DNA from: Nonomuraea dietziae
GTDB taxonomy: Bacteria; Actinomycetota; Actinomycetes; Streptosporangiales; Streptosporangiaceae
NCBI RefSeq assembly: GCF_014195505.1
Contig: NZ_JACIBV010000001.1
Location: 3,596,001 to 3,660,000 of the forward strand
Reading direction: 5' to 3'
Length of the DNA: 64,000 bases
The notes beneath the pieces are model-generated. The model had not been told where the DNA came from and did not search any database. It worked only from the letters and a program-made list of their open reading frames with translations. The translations under genes and the position numbers were made by a program. How positions within the stretch are numbered: the stretch's first letter is position 1; every line of letters begins with the position of its first letter. Below are positions 1 to 11,213 of the stretch, one piece after another.

Positions 1-3340
<3,340 letters not shown>

Positions 3341-3430
3341 GTTTGAGAATTTCTCCCGGCTGAAACATGAATGTTCCAACCAAAGGAATCCGTCCAATGG
3401 ACGGGGTTGTGCATCATGCACTGGCTTTTA

Positions 3431-3455
3431 ACACACTGTTGAGTTCTCAAGAAAC
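3431..3455 (-). other. pre-16S processing stem, 5' side (pairs with 1617-1641)
   Basis: The leader RNA at 3455-3431 and the spacer RNA at 1641-1617 can form a stem of about 25 pairs with two mismatches and two G-U pairs, which brings the two ends of 16S together. Such stems are the known RNase III entry sites for 16S maturation. The cleavage itself is inferred from position and complementarity. Confidence 0.75.
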
Positions 3456-3505
3456 GGACGCATTCACCGTCACCTGCCCGGTGGCACTCGCTTCGTTATG
3501 TCCTT

Positions 3506-3534
3506 ATTCTTTCAGCCCTTCCGATTGGTGTCAA
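3506..3534 (-). promoter_or_regulatory. rRNA operon promoter
   Basis: On the minus strand a consensus -35 box TTGACA (3534-3529) is followed after 17 bp by AAGAAT (3511-3506), which would start transcription about 160 bases before mature 16S. An A/T-rich stretch lies just upstream of the -35, as is common at strong rRNA promoters. Other promoters may exist further upstream. Confidence 0.7.
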
Positions 3535-3580
3535 ATTCAGTGATTTGACTTCATCGGTTTGACCTGCGGAAATCCAGACC

Positions 3581-3719
3581 GCCCCGTTTCCGGGGCAACC
3601 CCTCTAACTTACGCCGACATCTGATTCCTGTCGAATCAGACTCACCCGCGAACATGACGATCGAAGGTGCGGAGTTGGTCAAGGAGGTTTCCCTGGATGG
3701 TCGGCGATCATCGCCGACC
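3581..3719. repeat. three inverted repeats between the rRNA promoter and the AI-2E gene
   Basis: This gene-free stretch of about 330 bases (3535-3865) contains three perfect dyads. They are GCCCCG-4 nt-CGGGGC at 3581-3596, TCTGATTC-5 nt-GAATCAGA at 3620-3640, and a 10-bp arm dyad with a single central base at 3699-3719 (GGTCGGCGAT, C, ATCGCCGACC). No T-run follows any of them, so protein-binding sites or transcript hairpins are both possible. No open frame in this stretch looks coding. Confidence 0.55.
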
Positions 3720-3865
3720 GGTTGGGACTGGTGAACTCTATGTACGACCCCGCCAACCGTCAAATCGACGCTCTGCCGTACAGGTAGAGAGGGTTCAGCT
3801 ACCTGTCGTAGTGGATCGGGCACTTTGGGCGGTGTTCGCATGGGATGCCGGGGTATGTAGGCGAA

Positions 3866-4921
3866 ATGAACGATCACTCGGCCCCGCGGGCGCTGATCGT
3901 CCTGCTCACGGCGGCCGGGGCGGTCGTCACGCTGTTCGGGCTGCGCGAGGTCGCCTCGATCGTCGGCCCCCTGGTCCTGGCGCTCGTGCTCGTGATCGCC
4001 GTCTCCCCCGTACGGAGGTGGCTCGGCTCGCGCGGCGCTCCCATCTGGGCACAGGTGGCGGTGCCGTTCCTGATCGTGGTGCTCGTCCTGCTCGGGATGG
4101 TCGGGGTGCTGACGATCTCGATGGCCCAGCTTGCCGGGATCCTCCCCACCTACGCCCCGGAGTTCCAGCAACTTCTCGCGGACGCGCAACGTTTCGCCAC
4201 CGAGCACGGCATCAGCAACGCGCAGCTCAACCAGGCGATTCAGTCCTTCGACCCGGGCAAGGTACTGAGTCTCGCCCAGGCGTTGCTGGCGAGTCTGCTG
4301 GCCGTCCTGTCGGGTTTGTTCCTGATGGTGGTGCTCCTGCTGGCGATGTCCCTCGACGCGCCGGTGATGGCGAAGATCCTTGATTCGGGCAGGCAGCACA
4401 GACCCGCCCTGGTCTCCTCCCTTGCCACCTTCGCCGGAAAGACGCGGCGATATCTGCTGGTCTCCACGGTCTTCGGGATCATCTGCGCCGCGTTCGACGT
4501 GGCGGCGTTGGCGCTGCTGGGCGTCCCCTTGCCACTGCTCTGGGGAGTGCTGGCGCTCATCACGACCTATATCCCGAACATCGGCTTCGTGCTCGGCCTG
4601 CTCCCACCCGCGATGCTCGCCCTGCTCGATGGTGGTGTGCGGCAGATGCTCCTGGTCATCGCCGCCTACTGCGCCATCAACGTGGTGTTCCAGTCGTTCA
4701 TCCTGCCGAAGTTCCTCGGCGACGCGGTGGGGCTTTCGACCACGATGACCCTGTTGTCGCTCATCGTGTGGACGTTCGTGCTGGGGCCGCTCGGGGCGGT
4801 GCTCGCGATCCCGCTCAGCCTGCTGGCGCGCGCCCTGCTCATCGACAGCGACCCCAGCGCCCGCTGGGCCGCCGCCCTCGTCTCGGGCGACCCGTCCCCT
4901 CGCCCGACCGGCTCTCCGTAA
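3866..4921 (+). CDS. AI-2E family transporter (PerM/YdiK type membrane protein)
   Basis: A 351-aa integral membrane protein. It has clusters of hydrophobic segments at both ends and a less hydrophobic central stretch (roughly residues 95-150), the layout of the AI-2E transporter family, with the family-typical run around TYIPNIGFVLGLLPP near residues 230-245. Family members have been linked to export of autoinducer-2 or to Na+(Li+)/H+ antiport, so the substrate is open. The start at 3866 (MNDHSAP) is preferred over an in-frame ATG at 3845 because the protein begins directly before the first membrane segment. It stands alone, downstream of the rRNA promoter region and reading away from it. A second family member begins at 63554. 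Confidence 0.85.
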   Translation: MNDHSAPRALIVLLTAAGAVVTLFGLREVASIVGPLVLALVLVIAVSPVRRWLGSRGAPIWAQVAVPFLIVVLVLLGMVGVLTISMAQLAGILPTYAPEFQQLLADAQRFATEHGISNAQLNQAIQSFDPGKVLSLAQALLASLLAVLSGLFLMVVLLLAMSLDAPVMAKILDSGRQHRPALVSSLATFAGKTRRYLLVSTVFGIICAAFDVAALALLGVPLPLLWGVLALITTYIPNIGFVLGLLPPAMLALLDGGVRQMLLVIAAYCAINVVFQSFILPKFLGDAVGLSTTMTLLSLIVWTFVLGPLGAVLAIPLSLLARALLIDSDPSARWAAALVSGDPSPRPTGSP

Positions 4922-5119
4922 CCTTTCCGTTCCCGCATCTTCCGGTACGGCGAAGCCACCCACAGCCCACCGCGGTCACGTGGCGGGCGCCCGTCCATCA
5001 CGCGTACTCCAGCGGGACTCCGGCTGGCCACCGTCACGTGGAACCTCCCCCGGCCGGGCACCTCAGCAGCGCAGGGACGCTTCGGCGAAGTGTCGGTGGC
5101 GGGTCGTAGCGTGGACAGC

Positions 5120-5773
5120 ATGTACGCGGAATGGAGCCCTGGTGCGTCGCTCGCCGATCGGGTGGCCTGCCTGTGGAAGCAGGACTGCGCGGAGGAAGGC
5201 ACCCAGATCGTGGTGCCCGACGCCTGCGTCGACCTGATCTGGGGGCCAGAAGGGCCCCACGTGGCGGGGCCGGACACAGGGCCCGTCCCGGTGCGCATGC
5301 GCGCGGGCGACGTGTACAGAGGCATCCGGTTCAGGCCGGGCGCACTGGGCGGGCTGCTCGGCGTACCGGCCGGCGAGCTGCGCGACGAACGCGTTTCGTT
5401 CGCCGACCTCGGGCTTCCCGCTGATCTGACGCTCGAGGCCCTGGCCGAACGGTTGCGGAAGAGCGCCGCGCCGGACCCCGCGGCCCCCGCCATCGCCGCC
5501 GCGCTGCGGAGTGGGTCATCGGTGCGAGAGGTGGCGTGGGATCTCGGACTCAGTGAGCGACACCTGCACAGGAGGGCTGTGGCGGCGTTCGGCTACTCGC
5601 CGAAGACCTTGCAGCGGATCGTGCGGTTCCAACGGGCGCTCAGCCTGGCCCGATCGGGGGTGCCGCTGGCCACGGTGGCCGCGGAGAGCGGATACACCGA
5701 TCAGGCTCATCTCTCCCACGAGGTGAGACGTTTGAGCGGCGTCCCGATGAGCGGCCTCCTCGTCGCGGCCTGA
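5120..5773 (+). CDS. AraC family transcriptional regulator
   Basis: A 217-aa one-domain-plus-HTH regulator. The C-terminal third (about residues 135-215) carries the two helix-turn-helices of the AraC family, including a segment SVREVAWDLGLSERHLHRR and a second one around TVAAESGYTDQAHLSHEVRR. The N-terminal 130 residues match the small cupin-like domain found in actinobacterial DUF6597-type AraC proteins, probably the ligand sensor. A -10-like box TAGCGT (5107-5112) sits seven bases before the ATG, which suggests a leaderless mRNA. No partner gene is adjacent, so the target is unknown. Confidence 0.88.
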   Translation: MYAEWSPGASLADRVACLWKQDCAEEGTQIVVPDACVDLIWGPEGPHVAGPDTGPVPVRMRAGDVYRGIRFRPGALGGLLGVPAGELRDERVSFADLGLPADLTLEALAERLRKSAAPDPAAPAIAAALRSGSSVREVAWDLGLSERHLHRRAVAAFGYSPKTLQRIVRFQRALSLARSGVPLATVAAESGYTDQAHLSHEVRRLSGVPMSGLLVAA

Positions 5774-6578
5774 CATGCCCTCGCGTCCCGCTGCGACGGC
5801 GGCTCGAGTCAGCTGGGAGGAGGCCATTCAGCTGGGCGGGGGCCATTCAACTCGCGTGGTCTTCCCGGGACCGATGGCGTTCATCGGAGGGAGAGCGCGC
5901 GACTTCATGAGACTCCGAAGGGCCGGCCTGTCTGAAGTACAGCTTTCGGGAAGGTCTGATGTCCGAGACCACGGTGTTGCCGGGGATCGAGGGTGCGCCC
6001 GAGACCCCGGATCACCTCGGAGCTGGGTTGCCGAGCCTGCGGTTACCGAGGCCCCCGGGTGACCGAGCCTGCGGTTGCGGAGGACGCCCGGTTACCAAGC
6101 CTCCGGTTGCCGAGAACGCCCGGTTACCAAGCCTCCGGTTGCCGAGAACGCCCGGTTACCGGGAAGCCGGCTGCTGGGACCCGGAGAGTTCCCGAGCATC
6201 TGGGTTGCCAGGGGTTGCCTAGGACCACGGGGTACCGAGTGGCTGGGTAACCGAGAGTTCGGGGCCGAGAGCGTGGGGACTCCCAAGGGGCCGGGTCCTG
6301 GGAGCCAGGCCCCGCAGGCCGGGGGTCCCGAGAGTGCGCGAGCCCCGTGGCTGCGCTTCCCGTTGGGTCGTTCCGGTGCGAGCGGAGTGCCGATCGAGGG
6401 GGCCCGTGGCGGGATACCGATCGCGGGAGCCGGTCAAGGAGGGGTCGGTCGCGGGATCCGGATGTTCCGTCCCGAATCACTGGTGGAGACGCTGCCGGGG
6501 GTCGGGAGGGCGCACAGGCTCAGCCAGGGACTCGGGAAGGCGGTGGATCGTCCTCGTTGGGAAGACGCCGCAGTGAGA
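5774..6578. other. gene-free GC-rich stretch
   Basis: About 800 bases without a credible gene. The first 200 bases are featureless. A degenerate minisatellite occupies about 6025-6260 (listed separately). The part from 6270 to 6578 is low-complexity GGG/CCG sequence with short repeats such as TCGCGGGA. The long open plus-strand frame here has no third-position GC signal and encodes only Gly/Pro/Arg/Ala-rich text, so it is not called. Confidence 0.6.
6025..6165 (+). repeat. minisatellite of GGTTRCCGAG units
   Basis: A 10-bp core GGTTRCCGAG recurs at alternating spacings of 15 and 17 bp, so that the full period is 32 bp. Positions 6089-6120 and 6121-6152 are identical 32-mers. Three or four diverged copies lie before them, and scattered core copies continue to about 6260. 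The core is not a long palindrome and there are no unique spacers, so this is not a CRISPR array. Confidence 0.8.
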
Positions 6579-7430
6579 TCAGGTGGTCGGGCGGCCGTAC
6601 GCGCGGAAGGTCTTGAGGGTGGCCACGGTCAGGTAGCCGCCCCATTCGTGGCGGACCAGCGGCGTCCACATGGGGAAGTTGGGCTCCCACCCGCCCTCGG
6701 GCGTCTGCAGCCGGACCAGCGCGTCGAGGTGCTCGGCGAGAGTCTCATCCGAGAACAGGGAGAGGTGGCGCAGCGGCGCGGGCGCGAAGTCCAGGGGGAA
6801 GTGCGCCTCGCCCTCCGCGAAGGGATCCATCGTGACCGTCGCGAGAATCGCCTCCTTGAGCCTGGCGAACTCCGCGTCCGCCCGCTCCCCGTCGTCGACC
6901 AGGTCGAGGAAGGTGACGATGGCGCGGGCGTGGTACGGCGTGGTCTCCTCGATCCCGGCGATGGCGCTCCAGCAGAACGAGGTGGCGGACTCGAGCCACG
7001 GGTGCCGCACACCGTGCTTGTGGAGGAGTCCGGCGATGGAAGCGGTGGGGATGAGACTGCCGGGCGGGTCGTCCTCGGGCTCCCACCAGGGCGCGTGCGG
7101 CGCCTCGCTGACGCTGGGGAGGACGAAGGGCACGCCGCCGTCCTTCGTGGTGATGGAGACCAGATAGTCGCAGGCGGCGGCGACCATCGGGGCGTCGAAG
7201 GCGTCGAGCTCGTCCAGGATCCAGAACGCCACTTCGACGGGTTCCGGCTGGCTGGACGGGCCTCGAAGGTCGGGTTCCATGGCGTGGCCGAAGCCGCCGT
7301 CGGGGTTCTGGTACCCGCGCAGGACCTGAAGCACGCGCTCCTTCGAACCGCCCCTGTAGAGCGCCTCGAACCTGAGCCTTTCGATGAGCCTGGCATTCAG
7401 CTGGAGGTATCGCTCCGCTTCACGTTCCAT
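6579..7430 (-). CDS. prenyltransferase/squalene-cyclase-like repeat protein
   Basis: A 283-aa soluble protein. It has several repeats of the terpene-cyclase/prenyltransferase alpha-barrel type, for example NPDGGFGHAMEPD near residue 42 and TPEGGWEPNFPMW near residue 253. These QxxDGGFG-like motifs form the inner helices of squalene-hopene cyclases and protein prenyltransferase beta subunits. It is much shorter than a real cyclase (about 600 aa), and no DXDD acid motif was seen, so it may be a single-barrel protein of unknown substrate. The start ATG at 7430 was chosen because the reading frame upstream of it loses coding character. It is divergent from 7578. Confidence 0.7.
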   Translation of the reverse strand: MEREAERYLQLNARLIERLRFEALYRGGSKERVLQVLRGYQNPDGGFGHAMEPDLRGPSSQPEPVEVAFWILDELDAFDAPMVAAACDYLVSITTKDGGVPFVLPSVSEAPHAPWWEPEDDPPGSLIPTASIAGLLHKHGVRHPWLESATSFCWSAIAGIEETTPYHARAIVTFLDLVDDGERADAEFARLKEAILATVTMDPFAEGEAHFPLDFAPAPLRHLSLFSDETLAEHLDALVRLQTPEGGWEPNFPMWTPLVRHEWGGYLTVATLKTFRAYGRPTT

Positions 7431-7577
7431 GCCCTTCAACGTACGACGGGGACGTGGCCGCCGCCTTGTAGAAATCAGCCATCCCCTGACCTGGCGGCTT
7501 CTGGAGGCACGGCGGCTGCGATAACGGGAGTCGGTCATCTGGTCACAAGGGCGGCTCTGGTTGTCACAATCGGGGGC

Positions 7578-7991
7578 ATGGAACAGCGGCGTTGGGACAC
7601 AGACGAACGGTTCTCCGGGATCAGCGACGGCAGCTCGATCCTGCCTGCCCTTCACGCTCTCACCGAGGCCGCCTCCAGGCCCGGGTGGGTGGCCGAGGAT
7701 CCGCACGCCCACCTGCTGCCCCACCTGCGCCGCGCCCCCGGCTGGCAGGTGCTGGGCGAGCGGCTGCAGGAGGACGGCGTGTACGAGGTGACCGTACGTC
7801 CCGACGAGCCGCTCGAGGGGATCAAGGTGTACAGGGCCGTCATCAGGCTGCTGGCCGCGATCGCCGAGCCCTCGTTCTTCGTACGGCAGAGCGCCCCGGC
7901 CACCTTCGACTGCGTGACCGGCGTGATGCCGGGCGACCCTCCCGGTTACGCCACACACGGGCACCTCGTACGGCTGGTCGTCACGGAATAG
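7578..7991 (+). CDS. hypothetical protein, 137 aa
   Basis: A small soluble protein with normal actinomycete codon use and no membrane segment or signal peptide. No family is recognised. It has a conserved-looking middle (WQVLGERLQEDGVYEVTV, residues 56-73) and ends on a beta-rich stretch. The ATG is preceded by CACAAT at seven bases, a possible weak -10 box for a leaderless transcript. It is transcribed away from the cyclase-like gene, with 147 bp between the two starts. Confidence 0.6.
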   Translation: MEQRRWDTDERFSGISDGSSILPALHALTEAASRPGWVAEDPHAHLLPHLRRAPGWQVLGERLQEDGVYEVTVRPDEPLEGIKVYRAVIRLLAAIAEPSFFVRQSAPATFDCVTGVMPGDPPGYATHGHLVRLVVTE

Positions 7992-8082
7992 CCAGCGCCC
8001 CGGTCGTCGACACGCGAGCCGCCTGAAGGCGGGATGGACCCAGCGGGGCCTGCGGGAAAGCACGGCGTGGAAGAACCCTGCG

Positions 8083-8310
8083 ATGGACTACGTCTACCTG
8101 TGAACCGACGGAACCCATGTCAACATCCGGCTGGAAGAGCACAAGCTATGCCTGCTGGTGATGATCGGAGTCCGCGCCGACGTCCGCGAGGAACTCATCG
8201 CGCTCGCCGACGGCTACCGCGAGTCGACCGAGTCACGGGCCGACCTGCTGCGCGAGTGCGCCCGGCGTGGCATGTGCGCCCCGGTGACGGCCGTCGGGCC
8301 CGCCGGCGCG
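8083..8310 (+). pseudogene. IS256-family (mutator-type) transposase remnant
   Basis: Read in one frame, 8083-8310 gives YVYL, a stop, then NIRLEEHKLCLLVMIGVRAD, a GYRESTESRADLLRECARRGM segment and CAPVTAVG. This is the middle of an IS256-family transposase just before the catalytic domain's second Asp. The TGA at 8101 replaces the expected Trp codon, and similarity stops near 8305 before the region that follows in intact enzymes. Both ends of the element are missing and no inverted repeats were found. The rest of the gap (7992-8082 and 8311-8428) holds nothing recognised. Confidence 0.8.
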
Positions 8311-8443
8311 CGGTCAATTCACCCCACCTCGTCGCCCTCGTCCGCGCCGGAGCCCGCTTCGAACGAGGTGTCCTCGTCGAACGCGAGCCGGCGACGCAGC
8401 CTGACGGGCGGCGCTGAACAGAGACACCATGAGAGAGGCAGCA

Positions 8444-9148
8444 ATGGACCAAGGCACCCGCGGCGAGCTCATCAGTCGGCTGGCCGAGGCGATCAGGTCC
8501 GTCACGACCGCGCACCCGCTGCGGGTCGCCATCGACGGGCCGCCCGCCGCCGGCAAGACCACGCTGGCCGACGAGCTCGCCGTCGTCCTGCGCGAGCAGA
8601 ACCGCGACGTCATCCGCGCGACCATCGACGACTTCCTCTTCCCCCGTGCACAGCGCTACCGACGCGGCCAGTACTCGGCCGAAGGCTGCTACTTCGACGC
8701 CCACGACCACGCCGCGCTGTGCTGGGTCCTGCTCGATCCGCTGGGCCCAGGCGGAGACAGAAAGTTCCAACATGCGGTCTACGACAGAGACACCGACACC
8801 CCATCGTCCCCGCCGGCCACGACCGCCCCCGCAGACGCCGTACTGCTCTTCGACGGCGTCTTCCTCCTGCGCCCAGAACTCATCGACCGGTGGGACCTGC
8901 GCATCTTCGTGTCCGTCCCATTCGACAAGACGGTAGATCGCGCCCGGGACCGAGGCACAGCGCTGGCCGGATCCACCGCCGACACCGCCGAAATCGAACG
9001 GTCCTGGCGCAACCGCTATATCCCTTCCCAACGGCTCTACTTCGCCACAGCCCGCCCAACCGAGCACGCCGACGTCATCGTGTACAACGATCGGCTCCAA
9101 CGGCCGACCTTGGAAGTCCGACCACACTCATCGATCCACAGGATGTGA
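8444..9148 (+). CDS. uridine kinase-like P-loop protein
   Basis: A 234-aa P-loop kinase of the uridine kinase/phosphoribulokinase superfamily. The Walker A motif is GPPAAGKTT near residues 32-40, followed by a DDFLF segment (about residue 70) typical of the nucleoside-binding side. A lid region follows with RDRGTALAGSTADT around residue 165. The likely role is phosphorylation of a nucleoside or small alcohol in the cytoplasm. The start at 8444 has GAGAGG eight bases upstream, and an ATG five codons earlier (8429) is the alternative. Its codon use has more CGA and fewer AGG than neighbours. With the IS256 remnant directly upstream, this hints at acquired DNA, although not proven. Confidence 0.75.
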   Translation: MDQGTRGELISRLAEAIRSVTTAHPLRVAIDGPPAAGKTTLADELAVVLREQNRDVIRATIDDFLFPRAQRYRRGQYSAEGCYFDAHDHAALCWVLLDPLGPGGDRKFQHAVYDRDTDTPSSPPATTAPADAVLLFDGVFLLRPELIDRWDLRIFVSVPFDKTVDRARDRGTALAGSTADTAEIERSWRNRYIPSQRLYFATARPTEHADVIVYNDRLQRPTLEVRPHSSIHRM

Positions 9149-9443
9149 CGATTGCTCGGGAGAAGCCCGCAGGGCATAGTCCGGCGAGGCCGCCAATGAC
9201 TGCTGTCGCCACCACGCCGCCCGCCATCCCACACGGGAACGATGGAAGCCCTGCCATGAGCACGCGACACCCAAGACACGCGACTCGAAAGGCAGGCGAC
9301 GCCGGCGCTGTAGCGTCTCCCCGAGAGGCGGTCGTCGGTGGCGCGGGGGCTGCTTGCCGTACAACATGCTGGTTTCGAGGCGCGTGGCCAGGGAGGATGT
9401 CCCGGCAGGTCACCAGCCCGCCCGTCTCACCCCCGCTACACGT
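9149..9443. other. intergenic stretch, nothing recognised
   Basis: About 295 bases between the kinase-like gene and the end of the VWA/metallopeptidase gene. A minus-strand frame covering 9075-9413 encodes a hydrophobic-looking segment (residues around 50-85) but has no ribosome-binding site or family likeness. No terminator hairpin with a T-run was seen. Confidence 0.4.
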
Positions 9444-11213
9444 TCACCTCATCGCGAAGACCGGCCCGCGCGGGCTGAAAGGCAGCCTGGCGCCCTGCGG
9501 GATGAGGAAGGCGTGCTCTCTCCTGATTCTCAGCACGTCGCAGTCCCCGTCGGTGATCACCAGGATCGGCCCGTCCTGGGGGAAGTCCTCGGCCCGCTCC
9601 AGCAGGTTGACCCCCGGCTGCAGCACGGTGCCCCCGCGTCCGCGCACCCGCACTCGGGTCGCGATGTCCTCCACCGGCAGGTATCCGGCGTCGTAGGCCG
9701 CGGCGTCGCAGAAGATCACGCGGGCGCGCGGCACGTCGCGGGCGGTGGCGTAGGAGGCGATCGCGCCCAGCGCCTTGCCGAGCAGTTTGGTGTCCATCGA
9801 GCCGGAGGTATCGAGGACGACGCCGAAGGTGGCCTGCCGTACGACCTCTTCGGGGCGGATCCAGCCGGGGCGCGGGATGCCGGGGCTGGCGGCCTGGCGG
9901 CGGGAGGCGCGGGCGTAGGAGCGGCGCTTCTCGACGGCGGGCACGTGCTCGTCGAACCAGCGGGCGAGCCTGGCGTCCCATGGCAGCGGCGGCTGGTCGA
10001 GCGCGCGGATCTCCTGCTCCAGCCCGTACGGCACCAGCCCCCGCCCGCTGCTCTGGTGGTAGACCAGCCCCTGGCTGAGCGCGTTGCGGTAGTAGTCGTC
10101 GAGGTCGAGATAGCCCTTGCCGCCGCCGATGGGCCTGTCGAGCACGTCGCCAAGGCCGCGCCCTCGCAGGGTGGCGAGCCTGCGCAGGCGACGCAGGTCG
10201 GTGACGATCCTGTCGTAGACGGCCTCGGCCGACAGGCCCGCCAGCGAGGGGTCGTGCAGCAGCCCTTCGGGCAGCTCGCCGACGCCCATCTCGACCAGCC
10301 AGCCGTTGATCACGTAGTCGCAGGCGACGTTCCACACGAAGGGGTCGCGCCCGCCGAGGCGCTCACCGTGCCTGAGCGCGGCGTGCAGCATCTCGTGGGC
10401 CAGCACGAAGCGCCACTCCTCGGTCTGGAGCCCGGCCAGCGGGTTGACGTAGATCTCGGCCGCCTCGGCGCTGACGGCGGCGATCGAGATGTCCCAGCCT
10501 CTGGCGAGTTCGGCGTCGGCGACGACCGTCATGCCGGCCGCCAGCGCGCCGAGCAGGGGGTAGGAGGAGACGAACCAGCTCAGCGCCCTGTCCCACGGGC
10601 CTTCCTGCCGGGTTGTGGAGGTGCCCGCCAGGTCGAGGGCCGAGGTGGCGGTCCTGGCGACGCCGATGGCGAAGGAACGCGGGTAGTCGTGGACGGTGGC
10701 CTGCTCGCGTGAGCCGATGCGGAAGTCGGCGGGGCCGAGCGGGGCGTGTTCGGCCGGCACGCCGGTTCCGCGCCAGCGTTCCGACAGCGTGACCTCGTCC
10801 TCGGTGGGGAGCGTGGCGGGCAACGGCGCGGGGTTGCGGCCGAGCTTGAGCGTCGTGAGGAAACGGTCGACGGCCACGCAGCAGGCCGCCAGGTAGGCGG
10901 GGTCGGGCAGGTGGCAGATGTCCGACTCCTTGGGCCCGAGATCGGCGGGGGCGCAGGTGCCTGGGTCGGCGTGGCCGAAGCCGAGGTGCAGCATGAGGTG
11001 TGCGAACGTCCACGCCCACTCGGCGGCGTCGGCGCGGGTGGCGGTGTCGTAGTGGACGTCGCCGCCGGCGGTGACGTAGGTCTGCCGGTCCTCCACCAGC
11101 CGGCGGTGGTAGTGGCCGAACAGGGGGTGCCCGCTCGCGAGCTGCCAGCCCTTGAGCGCCTCCAGGCGCCACGGGTCGGCCTTCCTGTCGCGGCCTGCGG
11201 CTCTCCTGCTCAT
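9444..11213 (-). CDS. VWA domain-containing putative metallopeptidase (DUF2201 type)
   Basis: A 589-aa protein. The central part carries a zinc-peptidase-like helix HEMLHAALRH (about residues 278-287) followed by an Asn/Trp-rich region. The C-terminal 130 residues form a von Willebrand A-like domain with a perfect metal-binding start FGVVLDTSGSM (about 458-468) and a later ITDGDCD. Such two-part proteins are known partners of MoxR AAA+ ATPases: the ATPase remodels a target and the VWA protein holds it. Its ATG overlaps the stop of the MoxR gene upstream by four bases (ATGA), so the two are translated together. The substrate is unknown. Confidence 0.85.
   Translation of the reverse strand: MSRRAAGRDRKADPWRLEALKGWQLASGHPLFGHYHRRLVEDRQTYVTAGGDVHYDTATRADAAEWAWTFAHLMLHLGFGHADPGTCAPADLGPKESDICHLPDPAYLAACCVAVDRFLTTLKLGRNPAPLPATLPTEDEVTLSERWRGTGVPAEHAPLGPADFRIGSREQATVHDYPRSFAIGVARTATSALDLAGTSTTRQEGPWDRALSWFVSSYPLLGALAAGMTVVADAELARGWDISIAAVSAEAAEIYVNPLAGLQTEEWRFVLAHEMLHAALRHGERLGGRDPFVWNVACDYVINGWLVEMGVGELPEGLLHDPSLAGLSAEAVYDRIVTDLRRLRRLATLRGRGLGDVLDRPIGGGKGYLDLDDYYRNALSQGLVYHQSSGRGLVPYGLEQEIRALDQPPLPWDARLARWFDEHVPAVEKRRSYARASRRQAASPGIPRPGWIRPEEVVRQATFGVVLDTSGSMDTKLLGKALGAIASYATARDVPRARVIFCDAAAYDAGYLPVEDIATRVRVRGRGGTVLQPGVNLLERAEDFPQDGPILVITDGDCDVLRIRREHAFLIPQGARLPFSPRGPVFAMR

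Noticed and set aside
3551..4963. 470-codon open frame on the minus strand
   Set aside because: It is the shadow of the AI-2E transporter gene on the other strand. Its product is Arg/Glu/Gln/His-rich with no family likeness, the usual result of high third-position GC.
6025..6165. Possible CRISPR array
   Set aside because: The repeat is short and degenerate, there are no unique spacers, and no cas genes are in the window.
6075..7577. Long plus-strand open frame ahead of the 137-aa gene
   Set aside because: It runs through the minisatellite and then antisense to the cyclase-like gene. Only its last part, from ATG 7578, has independent coding character.
9075..9413. 112-codon minus-strand frame with a hydrophobic middle
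   Set aside because: It has no ribosome-binding site, overlaps the kinase gene end, and shows no third-position bias.
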